Source: Galaxea fascicularis
Taxonomy: Eukaryota; Cnidaria; Anthozoa; Scleractinia; Euphylliidae
Reading direction: 5' to 3'
DNA: 64,000 nucleotides
NCBI GenBank assembly: GCA_948470475.1
Contig: OX419343.1
Location: 763,663-827,662, forward strand
Each line of letters opens with the position of its first letter. Position 1 is the first letter of the stretch. Below, piece after piece: positions 12,101 to 22,850 of this stretch. A model generated the notes under the pieces. The model was not told where the DNA came from. It worked only from the letters and a program-made list of their open reading frames with translations, and searched no databases. Made by a program: the position numbers and the translations under genes.

Positions 12101-12303
12101 CATCAATGGCTAGACCATTTCTCATCTTCTTATTTCGTTTGTTGTTTGTGTAAACCATTTCACAAAAGACAACCGGGCCGTTTGTATTTAGGCTGCATCA
12201 TTACTAAATCATTTATTCTATTTTGAAATACACCAATGTACCATTTCTCCTTACTCTGTTCCTTTCGACATTGCTGTATTTTTGGCGGTGATGGCCGCCC
12301 ATA
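9132..12303. mobile_element. Foldback-type transposon with 1.2 kb inverted arms
   Basis: The left arm 9132-10339 (1208 bp) and the right arm 10864-12303 (1440 bp) are near-identical inverted copies around a 524-bp unique centre. CTTAGC flanks both ends (9126-9131 and 12304-12309), as a 6-bp target duplication. The outer end starts TATGGGCGGCCATCACCGCC, itself a small hairpin, and CCGCCAAAAATACAG recurs internally near 9778. Much of each arm is a degenerate array of AAATGGTTTAG / AAACGGTTTA motifs at about 25-33 bp spacing, the structure seen in foldback (FB-like) elements. The right arm is longer by exactly one 232-bp tandem duplication (11757-11988 repeated from 11989). No transposase is encoded. 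Confidence 0.88.
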
Positions 12304-12309
12304 CTTAGC

Positions 12310-12900
12310 GGTGGAAAGTTGTGACAAGTCTACTTTGTACGGCAAAAGTGCACAGTAACACTTGCCAACATGCTATCAAATAATGCTAATACATACATTG
12401 TAACAGTGACGGTTTTCTTATCTCTGTCTTTTTCGTTTCTTTTCTTTTGTATGGCTGCTATTTTGGGGGATTGTTTCAGAGCAGGATGTGTCTAAATACC
12501 CGGAGTACATCCTGGGCGGTTGTGCTCGCTGGAAAGTCAGCATCAGCTTCAAAAACAGACGTTTGATATGTGGCTGGTTCTATCTTGTTCAAATGTGGGC
12601 GGCAACGCTAAGTCTGCAAAGAATAGAACCCACTTTACTAACAATAGCATCTTTTCATATTTGCTGACCTGAAACGACAACAATCGAAACTACATTAAAA
12701 TTATTTTGCTAACGAGGACTTATTATCTCTGTCGATTTGGAATTCCGTTAACAGACAGAGTTCCTGTTTGTGTTGGTCCTTTTTATTGCCCATAGAAGCT
12801 ATCTTTGTCACGTAACGTCAAGATTGGATGCCAAAAATGCTCGTGTGCATACTATCCAAACATAACAGCAACATTCCACTGCTTGCTTGTCGGTGACCTG
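12310..12900. other. Unassigned DNA between foldback element and LINE
   Basis: Begins with the right-hand CTTAGC target copy. No protein or repeat family recognised; the right part could be the 3' untranslated region of the - strand LINE. Confidence 0.3.
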
Positions 12901-15900
12901 GTATTTAAGCTCACCGCGGCCCTGTGGACAACAGCACTGAATCTCTTTGTTTACAAAACACCATTGTCCATGCAATGAAGAAAGTCATCTTATCTCCTTT
13001 GGTAAGGGATTTTAAGCTGTCTTTTCTGCTTACTGAACACATGATCTGTGAGGAGCAAATTGGCAGACCGTCTTGACTTTGCCTTTCCAGAACAGCTTTG
13101 TTTTTCCACATTCCCAAAATAAGTGGTAAAGACTTTCTCTCTCACTCTGACAAAAATTACAGACCTCATCATCTACAAGTCCCACTTTTTCGAGAAAGGT
13201 ATTGGCCACTAATTGCCGTTGTAATAATTTGAAGTTAAAAATTTGGAGTTCTTTCTACATGTAAAAGCCAATTCATAAGCTGTTTTCCAGATGATGTGTT
13301 CGTGTGAGCCAATGTTTATTTCCTTGTGCCATTTTTCTTGGCTTTGTTTTGATTTTTCGTTTTTACTTGACACAAGCTTTTTCTAAACAAGTCTTGATGA
13401 TTTTGGTTTTTCCAGGAATTTCAAATGGAAGCTTTCAATTAGCCAGCTTGTGTTTCCTCTATCTGTCTAAGTAGACAATTAATTGCTGAGATCATTCCGT
13501 AAAATTTTAGAGGGGAAACCTACTGGCCGTATTCATTTTGAAAAGCATTTGGTGACGGAAACTTAGAAAATTCATCCATTAAATTTTCAACTTTTGTTCT
13601 TCCCTTAAAAAACCAGTCCTTGTAAAAGACAGGTTTATCGTCAATTCTTATCAGCGAGTTGTACCATAGAGGTGACGACATAAGGTGTTTCTCTGATGTG
13701 AATTTCTCCTCAAAGGAGGTGGCAGACGAGATTTCAGGGATTTCTTTAACAAAAGGGCCTGATTTCTTAAATATAATTATTATGCAAGTCTTTTATTAAG
13801 CTTTCCTAGTAGCACCACTCTGCTTCCCTAGGGTTGAAGTTCCAAATCAAGGATACTTTTCCAGCTGCTACTGTTTTCAATACTGAGGGATTCTTTTATC
13901 CAATAAGCCTGAAGGGGTTTATTAAAAGAAACTATATCAATCATCTTAAGTTCTCCTTCAGCATAGTTGTTTATTATTACATTACGCTTTATTTTGTCTA
14001 CTTTTTCGTTGCAACGAAATTTGTAAAAAAATGCCTTAAGCTCTTTAATTGTTTCGACATCCATTTGGAGAGGGGCAAGAATATATGCTAATTGTGATAC
14101 CACTAGACTTTTTTGAAACCATAATTTTTCCTTATAGACTGAGTCTCTGAAATTTCGAGCAGCCTATTATGTTTTTTGCTTTTTCCAATCTGTCTTTGTA
14201 GTTTTGAGATACTGACCACACTCAAAGTGCTTTGACTTTTTTTACTCGACCATTTGAATTTTTTTTTCCGGACAAAGTTTAAGATCGTATTTTGCTCTTG
14301 AACCAATCCACAAGGAAATCAAGAAAAAGAAGAATTCCCGGAATGTTTTTCGCTTTAGTATATTTAATAACATTGTCCATCAATCGAATAAGTTTAGGAA
14401 TCACAATTTTAATTTGGTTCGCTATGGCTTTAGTCGCAATCTTATAATCACAATTTAACAGCGTTAACAATCGCTAGTTTTTAACTAAATTGAGCTCGGC
14501 AGCCTTTTTGGGTATAAGTTGAAATCACGATACCTCGTGTTTGCAGTACAGAATGTTTTCCTGTTTCATATGAGTAATTGAGAGCGTTTATAAGAATATC
14601 AACCAAATCGTTCCAGAAAACCTTATAAAATTCACCGGGAATACCATCTGTTCCAGGGGTTTTATCCGAAGACAGTTTTAGGCGCATCTAGACATTCCTC
14701 CCTGTTGAGCAGTCCTTTTTTTTTATTTGGTTGTTGGAAAAAGTCTTCAGTGAGGCACTCGTTGTTTATTTTGGAGCTATAGAGGCTTTCATAAAAGGAA
14801 ACACATTCGTTCAAAATGTCTTTGTCGGTGACAACCAAATTGTTCTCATAAGTTTTAATCTGAGTTATAGTTCCCTGTTTGCAATGTCTTTTTCAAGAAA
14901 AATCAAGAAAGTACTTAGTATTTTTCTTGCCTTCATTGTACCATCGAGATTTGGATCTGAGAGTAGCTTCTTTCAGTTTGGTATTCAATCAATAGCTCTA
15001 ATTCTCCTTTCTTTGTTTCAAGTTCCAACCATACTTTTTGTTTTTGAGAGTCATCTATGTAGGTATTTGTAATATCTTTTTCTAAAGTTTCAATTGACTG
15101 TTCGATATTCTCTTGTTCCTGCGTCATTTTCTTTTCCTTAGATGCTCCACATTTCATTGATTCCTCCCTTACTTTCAGTTTTACCATTTCCCAGAGTACA
15201 AACATATCCTCCGCATACACTTTATTCCAAAATGGCTCCCATTCTAATATTCTTTTGTTTTTGTCCAAATTAGCCCTTGTTGCCTCGTTCAAGATAAAAT
15301 GTTCTTTTGAATTTTACTCTTACGAACGAGGCAACAAGGGCTAATTTGAATAAAAACAAAAGAATATTAGAATGGGAGCCATAAGGTGTATGTTCATCCT
15401 TAGTTTGTTGTATAATTGATTTGATTTGGTTAACAGGTGCTTCCCATTTGTTATAAAGTCACATACTATGAAGCGTCCACTCTGAATAAGCTTTAGAAAT
15501 TTGAAAGTCAAAATTGTTGTTAAAGAGAATGGCAACACCTGCAATTTTGCTTTAGCCACAGCTAAATAGTACTTGATATCCCCATTCTGCTCGGCAATCA
15601 TGCCTATTTTCGTAAGTACAATGAACTTCTTAAAGGACAAATATTGACATCTTTTTCGAGCGGAGCCAGTTAAACGTTTCCCGATGATTTGCCTTGTCTG
15701 CTAATCCTCTTACATTAAGATACCCTATTTTAAGATCCATTTATTTGTTTACTTTGGTTTGCAATATAAATTTCCCAGGCCATCTATCCCCAAGAGCACT
15801 TCTCTGATTGATCAAAGGTGTAAACTACAAAATCAAAAAATAAACAAAAACAGGGTCAGAAAATAAACGGACAAAAATACACAAAGACAGCAATAAAAAC

Positions 15901-16450
15901 AGCCGTAGGACACAAAGAGTTGATGTTTGCAATGCTGATTCGTTTTGCTTGCGGCCTATCTTCAAAACTCTCCGTTTGCGTACGCCCTCAATAAGAATTT
16001 AAGTTTGACTTTAATAGTGGCTTAAAGGTTACACTTCCGCTGTTCTTAAGATTAGCGGCCATCGGATATCTCGAGTTCCTTGCCAGCAGACCAATACTCA
16101 CCATTTGTATAGTTTGTTTGGTTGGTTCCTTCGAGCTTGTTTCAGTGTTTCAAGTTGTACTTTTTGCCTGTTGACGATCTTGGTGGAGGGTCTTTGAACA
16201 TTTGGTATTTTGTGCCTTGTAAAATCGATGACCCGGCGCCAATATTTCCTCGCAATCTTTATAACGTAAAAAGCGTGCTAGTATGGGTCGCAGTCCTCCG
16301 TTCCTTCCCTTGCCTATTCGGTGAACCCGCTGAATCTCAGCAGTCTCTTGCATCTTTGTAACCAAGATTACGTTCCAAAAACTGTCGAAGCACTTCTTTG
16401 GTATCTTCTTGTTGATCTGCTGATATCTTTCTCTCCCCAATATTCATGAA
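12900..16450 (-). mobile_element. Decayed L1/Tx1-type non-LTR retrotransposon (LINE)
   Basis: On the - strand: an ORF1 relic at 16150-16440 (RVHRIGKGRNGG, RPILARFLRYKDCEEIL, the RNA-binding-region signature of L1-type ORF1); ORF2 starting at 15740 (MDLKIGYLNVRGLADKANHR, the endonuclease start); a coiled linker at 14933-15292; reverse-transcriptase pieces at 14481-14687 (SSDKTPGTDGIPGEFYKVFW) and 14279-14470 (LLNCDYKIATKAIANQIK); a late ORF2 block at 13828-14103; and a Cys/His knuckle near 13070-13175 (CNFC, HLFWEC). The reading frame is broken many times, including a TAA in the endonuclease where glutamine is expected, so the element is dead. It is shorter than a full Tx1 element. Confidence 0.85.
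15233..15382. repeat. Inverted repeat, about 59-bp arms, within the LINE
   Basis: The arm 15233-15291 (starting ATGGCTCCCATTC) recurs inverted at about 15323-15382 (ending GAATGGGAGCCAT) with a spacer of about 30 bp; the arms are almost perfect. It lies between the linker and the endonuclease of the LINE, so the LINE was rearranged by a local inversion-duplication. Confidence 0.85.
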
Positions 16451-18158
16451 TTTACTATTCTCGCGTCAATGTTATCGAAGGGCAAAGGTGCAGTCTGCTT
16501 ACATTCGAACAAGTAACTAACTTTATTTAACCAGCAGTGTATTGTACACAGTGCAACGTCGTAAACTAACGGTCTTAGTGTGGTGTCCATTTTGTAAACA
16601 TTGTGTAGTAATTCTTAAATAAAAACTTATAATAAAAAAGGAAAACTTCATTTAACCCGGGTAGCCGATTCAGCTACGTGGCTACTTTAAAGGCTGTCGT
16701 CAAAGCTTGGTTTGATTGGCACTGCCCTTGACCAATTTTGATCCTTTGTGTGTGTGATTAGTTGAAGAAAAACAAACAGTCGGAAAAAACTGTTAGAGTT
16801 TACACTTTTCACAGTAAACTGCCACAAAGTCTACAATGTGGCCAATCCTCTGTGTCTGTGTACTTTACTTTTAACTGGGAAGTACCAAAGGCCTATGGTT
16901 TGGGGATTTACCAACAAAGCTTGGCACAGGGGTCCTTGGATGTAGACCCAGTTTCAGTCTCCTCCTACTGGGAACAGGAGACCCTCCGTGTGCAAGACAC
17001 TGAAAAAAAACTGCCCCCAGCTACTACCTCGAGTCACAACCGTATTGTTGTATAGGACCATTTTATCGAAGCCTTAGCAATAAAATTCAAAGTGCTCGTC
17101 CACAGCCACCAGTAAAAACTGATGTTTTCAATAAATCAGTTACATGAAACAAGTAGCTCTTTCTCAAGCGCAAACAGAAAATGAAAAGAACTGGTCACAC
17201 TGGAGGCAGCACACAAAACACCATAAGAGCAAATCAAACTCTGAAAATACAATTAATTAAAAACCACAAAAAAAATTAAAGTGATGCCCTGGGGACTAAT
17301 GATGAAAGAACCTCTCACCTCTCCCTCTCCAAGAAGAGAAGGCCTTCTCTACCCCCTGTGGAGAAAGGAAAAGAGTGCAAGTTCAACCCATTAAACTTTA
17401 CTCCATAAGAGAGAGAACGAGGTATCCTTAAGAAAACGGAAACAGAACTAGTGAGACTTCTTTGCACTGAGAACAAGAAGGATTAACTAACTCCCAAGTT
17501 CCAATATCAATTCTCATTTCTATAACTTTCTTTGTGCATTAGTTAAGAGAATTTGGGGTATTAAAACAACATAACCTCTGGCTGATAAGTTTGTCCAGTC
17601 ACCTGGACAATATATTGAGAGGGTTGGGCTTACCTGTAAATGCCTTGTTTTTTGTACCTTTCATCACTTCCGTCAAAAGGGTTTCAGTAACCCTGTAAAC
17701 TTTTGTAAGGAAGAAGAGTTGCTTGGGAGAATGTTGAAAATAAAGGATAAGTGGGAAATATTGAAAGTGGTTCAAACATTAAATTTTAAGTAAATAATTA
17801 GACCAAGCCCAGACCGTCCTTCACCACAATAACGTGCCTCTTTCACCATTAACAGACTAATTTATGTGTATACCTTTTTACCTTTCTTTCAATCTCGATT
17901 CACCCCATTTTCTCCCAATTCACATCTATCAACCCCTTACTTTAAGAAAAAATATCCTAATCACTTCTAAGAGTTCAAAGGTCAACCCTAGTAGTATTGC
18001 ATAACAGAGCAGTTAGTATGACAACCATCAATATTCCTCCCCTAAAAAACTTCACAACATATGAATCAATTACTTCTTCTTTACACATGCAACAAATCAA
18101 TTTCTCCTAAATTTGTACATACATTTATAGTTATCTTTCTGAATTGAATAAATTATCC
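16451..18158. other. Unassigned DNA between LINE and 55-bp array
   Basis: The first 200 bp may be the 5' untranslated region of the LINE. A 97-codon open frame on the + strand (16762-17055) has no recognised domain. The rest is AT-rich without family similarity that I can see. Confidence 0.3.
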
Positions 18159-18160
18159 CG

Positions 18161-20945
18161 GAAGGGAGGGTTGGGAGTACCTCCCACCCTCCCTCTCCCA
18201 CTCGGCCGAGTGGAAGAAGGGAGGGTTGGGAGTACCTCCCACCCTCCCTCTCCCACTCGGCCGAGTGGAAGAAGGGAGGGTTGGGAGTACCTCCCACCCT
18301 CCCTCTCCCACTCGGCCGAGTGGAAGAAGGGAGGGTTGGGAGTACCTCCCACCCTCCCTCTCCCACTCGGCCGAGTGGAAGAAGGGAGGGTTGGGAGTAC
18401 CTCCCACCCTCCCTCTCCCACTCGGCCGAGTGGAAGAAGGGAGGGTTGGGAGTACCTCCCACCCTCCCTCTCCCACTCGGCCGAGTGGAAGAAGGGAGGG
18501 TTGGGAGTACCTCCCACCCTCCCTCTCCCACTCGGCCGAGTGGAAGAAGGGAGGGTTGGGAGTACCTCCCACCCTCCCTCTCCCACTCGGCCGAGTGGAA
18601 GAAGGGAGGGTTGGGAGTACCTCCCACCCTCCCTCTCCCACTCGGCCGAGTGGAAGAAGGGAGGGTTGGGAGTACCTCCCACCCTCCCTCTCCCACTCGG
18701 CCGAGTGGAAGAAGGGAGGGTTGGGAGTACCTCCCACCCTCCCTCTCCCACTCGGCCGAGTGGAAGAAGGGAGGGTTGGGAGTACCTCCCACCCTCCCTC
18801 TCCCACTCGGCCGAGTGGAAGAAGGGAGGGTTGGGAGTACCTCCCACCCTCCCTCTCCCACTCGGCCGAGTGGAAGAAGGGAGGGTTGGGAGTACCTCCC
18901 ACCCTCCCTCTCCCACTCGGCCGAGTGGAAGAAGGGAGGGTTGGGAGTACCTCCCACCCTCCCTCTCCCACTCGGCCGAGTGGAAGAAGGGAGGGTTGGG
19001 AGTACCTCCCACCCTCCCTCTCCCACTCGGCCGAGTGGAAGAAGGGAGGGTTGGGAGTACCTCCCACCCTCCCTCTCCCACTCGGCCGAGTGGAAGAAGG
19101 GAGGGTTGGGAGTACCTCCCACCCTCCCTCTCCCACTCGGCCGAGTGGAAGAAGGGAGGGTTGGGAGTACCTCCCACCCTCCCTCTCCCACTCGGCCGAG
19201 TGGAAGAAGGGAGGGTTGGGAGTACCTCCCACCCTCCCTCTCCCACTCGGCCGAGTGGAAGAAGGGAGGGTTGGGAGTACCTCCCACCCTCCCTCTCCCA
19301 CTCGGCCGAGTGGAAGAAGGGAGGGTTGGGAGTACCTCCCACCCTCCCTCTCCCACTCGGCCGAGTGGAAGAAGGGAGGGTTGGGAGTACCTCCCACCCT
19401 CCCTCTCCCACTCGGCCGAGTGGAAGAAGGGAGGGTTGGGAGTACCTCCCACCCTCCCTCTCCCACTCGGCCGAGTGGAAGAAGGGAGGGTTGGGAGTAC
19501 CTCCCACCCTCCCTCTCCCACTCGGCCGAGTGGAAGAAGGGAGGGTTGGGAGTACCTCCCACCCTCCCTCTCCCACTCGGCCGAGTGGAAGAAGGGAGGG
19601 TTGGGAGTACCTCCCACCCTCCCTCTCCCACTCGGCCGAGTGGAAGAAGGGAGGGTTGGGAGTACCTCCCACCCTCCCTCTCCCACTCGGCCGAGTGGAA
19701 GAAGGGAGGGTTGGGAGTACCTCCCACCCTCCCTCTCCCACTCGGCCGAGTGGAAGAAGGGAGGGTTGGGAGTACCTCCCACCCTCCCTCTCCCACTCGG
19801 CCGAGTGGAAGAAGGGAGGGTTGGGAGTACCTCCCACCCTCCCTCTCCCACTCGGCCGAGTGGAAGAAGGGAGGGTTGGGAGTACCTCCCACCCTCCCTC
19901 TCCCACTCGGCCGAGTGGAAGAAGGGAGGGTTGGGAGTACCTCCCACCCTCCCTCTCCCACTCGGCCGAGTGGAAGAAGGGAGGGTTGGGAGTACCTCCC
20001 ACCCTCCCTCTCCCACTCGGCCGAGTGGAAGAAGGGAGGGTTGGGAGTACCTCCCACCCTCCCTCTCCCACTCGGCCGAGTGGAAGAAGGGAGGGTTGGG
20101 AGTACCTCCCACCCTCCCTCTCCCACTCGGCCGAGTGGAAGAAGGGAGGGTTGGGAGTACCTCCCACCCTCCCTCTCCCACTCGGCCGAGTGGAAGAAGG
20201 GAGGGTTGGGAGTACCTCCCACCCTCCCTCTCCCACTCGGCCGAGTGGAAGAAGGGAGGGTTGGGAGTACCTCCCACCCTCCCTCTCCCACTCGGCCGAG
20301 TGGAAGAAGGGAGGGTTGGGAGTACCTCCCACCCTCCCTCTCCCACTCGGCCGAGTGGAAGAAGGGAGGGTTGGGAGTACCTCCCACCCTCCCTCTCCCA
20401 CTCGGCCGAGTGGAAGAAGGGAGGGTTGGGAGTACCTCCCACCCTCCCTCTCCCACTCGGCCGAGTGGAAGAAGGGAGGGTTGGGAGTACCTCCCACCCT
20501 CCCTCTCCCACTCGGCCGAGTGGAAGAAGGGAGGGTTGGGAGTACCTCCCACCCTCCCTCTCCCACTCGGCCGAGTGGAAGAAGGGAGGGTTGGGAGTAC
20601 CTCCCACCCTCCCTCTCCCACTCGGCCGAGTGGAAGGAGGGAGGGTTGGGAGTACCTCCCACCCTCCCTCTCCCACTCGGCCGAGTGGAAGGAGGGAGGG
20701 TTGGGAGTACCTCCCACCCTCCCTCTCCCACTCGGCCGAGTGGAAGGAGGGAGGGTTGGGAGTACCTCCCACCCTCCCTCTCCCACTCTGCCGAGTGGAA
20801 GAAGGGAGGGTTGGGAGTACCTCCCACCCTCCCTCTCCCACTCTGCCGAGTGGAAGAAGGGAGGGTTGGGAGTACCTCCCACCCTCCCTCTCCCACTCTG
20901 CCGAGTGGAAGAAGGGAGGGTTGGGAGTACCTCCCACCCTCCCTT
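18161..20945. repeat. 55-bp tandem repeat array, 50 copies
   Basis: The 55-bp unit holds a perfect 12-bp palindrome ACTCGGCCGAGT (positions 18200, 18255 and so on) and a near-palindrome of GGGAGGGTTGGGAG and CTCCCACCCTCCC around GTAC. Palindrome starts run from 18201 to 20896, exactly 49 periods, hence 50 copies. Copies 1-44 appear identical; copies 45-47 share GAAGG to GGAGG; copies 48-50 share CGG to CTG. The - strand of each unit carries GGGAGAGGGAGGGTGGG, a four-tract G-quadruplex motif with 3-1-1 loops. No stop codon occurs in any of the six frames, so 909-971-codon open frames appear on both strands. These are by-products of the unit. Confidence 0.97.
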
Positions 20946-22677
20946 CTCCCACTCCTGCCCTCCCCTTCCTAAGCTGTACTTTTTTTACTCTTCCCTTTTT
21001 TATATTCTTCATTCCAACTGATGGTTTTCTACTTTATTAAGTTAACAAGGAGACAGACAAGTTTGCCGCGTTTTGGTGCGGTACTTTATTTTTTCCTAGA
21101 CTGTAATGTGAAGGGTTGGTGTTTTTTATTTGCCATCTTTTTTTTTCTACTTTAAGTTTTTTTAATACATTTTCTAGACATAACAGTCGTTTCGTGTTCT
21201 GAAGCTAATAAATATCTTATGTTAACTCTCATTAAATTCTAAGAAGAGCTTTACATTTGTCTTTCTGATTTAAATCTACATATTTGGTATTGTATTTTTG
21301 ACATATTCGAGTCTGAAATATCGGGGATTGTCCTTTGTCGGGCGTATGAATTACTAGAAACATTGCCAGTTTTTGTGAAAGTTTATTTCCGACTTTATTG
21401 TCGGTTTTACAGTATGGTCCAATTGTAACTAATTGGGGTGTTTTTACTTGTTTGAACAGGAACCTTGAAATTTCGTGTGCCACTTATGAAAAAGTATTGT
21501 AAGGCCTATGAAGTGTTTTCCAAAATGGATGAAGAACGTGTTGTTATTTGAAAATTTTGAGTGTCAGGTTTCAAAATAATAAATTATAGGCTATCGAGTC
21601 ATTTTCACAATCAGTGCTTTTATTTGAAAGTTTGTACTGCTACTTTGAAAAATTAGTTCGTAAGCAAAACGGAAGAAAATAAGGAAAAATACTTTTTGTT
21701 CCATTTGAATCTATCTTATGGTAGTGTCCCATGAAGACGAATTTTTTTTTATAATTTTCTCGCTGGTAGTTAGTCTGTTGTTGGAAGCCACTATATTCGA
21801 ATTTGAGTTTGTTCACTTACCTTGTTGTCTTCAGGGGTGTCACAAACATCGCTGCAGTGCTACGACTAAAATAGTTTTTAACTATAGTACTATTTATGCC
21901 AAATTCTCTCTCTTCTCTCTCCTGTCCAGACGGCAACTTTCTTTTTTGTCATTGGTAGTTAGTCTAGAACACATAGGAGTTTAAAACTAATGCGCTAGGA
22001 TCTCTTGTATTGTTGCATTATTCAATCGTTTTAGATGACGAAGACCTCAGGAAAGTAAGAATTATATCTATAAAAAAAAAAGTTAGAATCCTGATACCTT
22101 CTCGCGAGAAGGGGAAAGAAAGTATCGCAAATTATCACCTAAAGCAGAAATTTAAAGTAATACGCCTGAAACTCTTATTTTGCATTTATATATTTGCAAT
22201 CTTGAATGCATGTTTTAGACGAGGACGACCCAAAAATACTGTAATGGTTAAATCTTTGCGATCTCTAAGTGTAAGATGATTCCGAAACCTTTTACGAGAA
22301 AAAGAGTCTAGTACCGTGAAATAAAAACCTTTTAGCAAAACGTTTCGTAAGTGCACTTTGGCTTTAGCCGAGTTTAGATTGTGGAAACAGAATTTAGTGG
22401 GAACGCAAGAAAAACGAAATAGATTCGTACAAACCTATTTACGAGAAGAAGAAACTATTAAGTAGCACAAAATAAAAATTTTGGTAAAACATGTCCTATT
22501 TGGTTTTTGGTTTTAGCCGAGCCTGGATTGTGAAAACAGAACTCGATAGCACTGCTGGAAAATTTCAACAAGAATGAAACGTGCGCAAAATATTTCCTAA
22601 TTTCGTTGCAGAATTATAAGTTCCGTTGCTGTTCATGCAAAGAAATAGATTTTAGTACTGAGAAGTAAATTACAAAT
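20946..22677. other. AT-rich unassigned DNA with degenerate direct repeats
   Basis: No protein recognised. Around 22310-22545 a unit of about 175 bp containing GCTTTAGCCGAGTTTAGATT is present twice in diverged form. GGTAGTTAGTCT occurs twice (about 21767 and 21953). Confidence 0.35.
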
Positions 22678-22850
22678 TCAAAGTGAAAAATTAATGGAAT
22701 AAACGGCTTGAGGTTCTGTTGTGGCACAAGTAAATTCAAGGTTCCTTAATTCATCAGGGTAGAACCAAACTCTATTAGTTCTTCGATCAAAGCTGTAATC
22801 CTTAACTGCTTGAGAATTGTATGCTGTTACCCTTTGAACCTCTTCGCTTT
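22678..22850 (-). CDS. Unrecognised candidate terminal exon
   Basis: The open frame ends in TGA at 22678 and starts after a good acceptor (GATTACAG at 22851), reading SEEVQRVTAYNSQAVKDYSF, NRVWFYPDELRNLEFTC and AVYSINFSL. Amino-acid composition is protein-like against very AT-rich flanks. It needs one nucleotide from an upstream exon. No family recognised. The exon at 25776-25857 may belong to the same - strand gene, but the exons between were not found. Confidence 0.4.

Noticed and set aside
18097..21040. Long open frames (909-971 codons) on both strands as repeat-protein genes
   Set aside because: They arise because the 55-bp unit lacks stops in all six frames. There is no conserved flanking coding sequence, and the six frames overlap each other completely.
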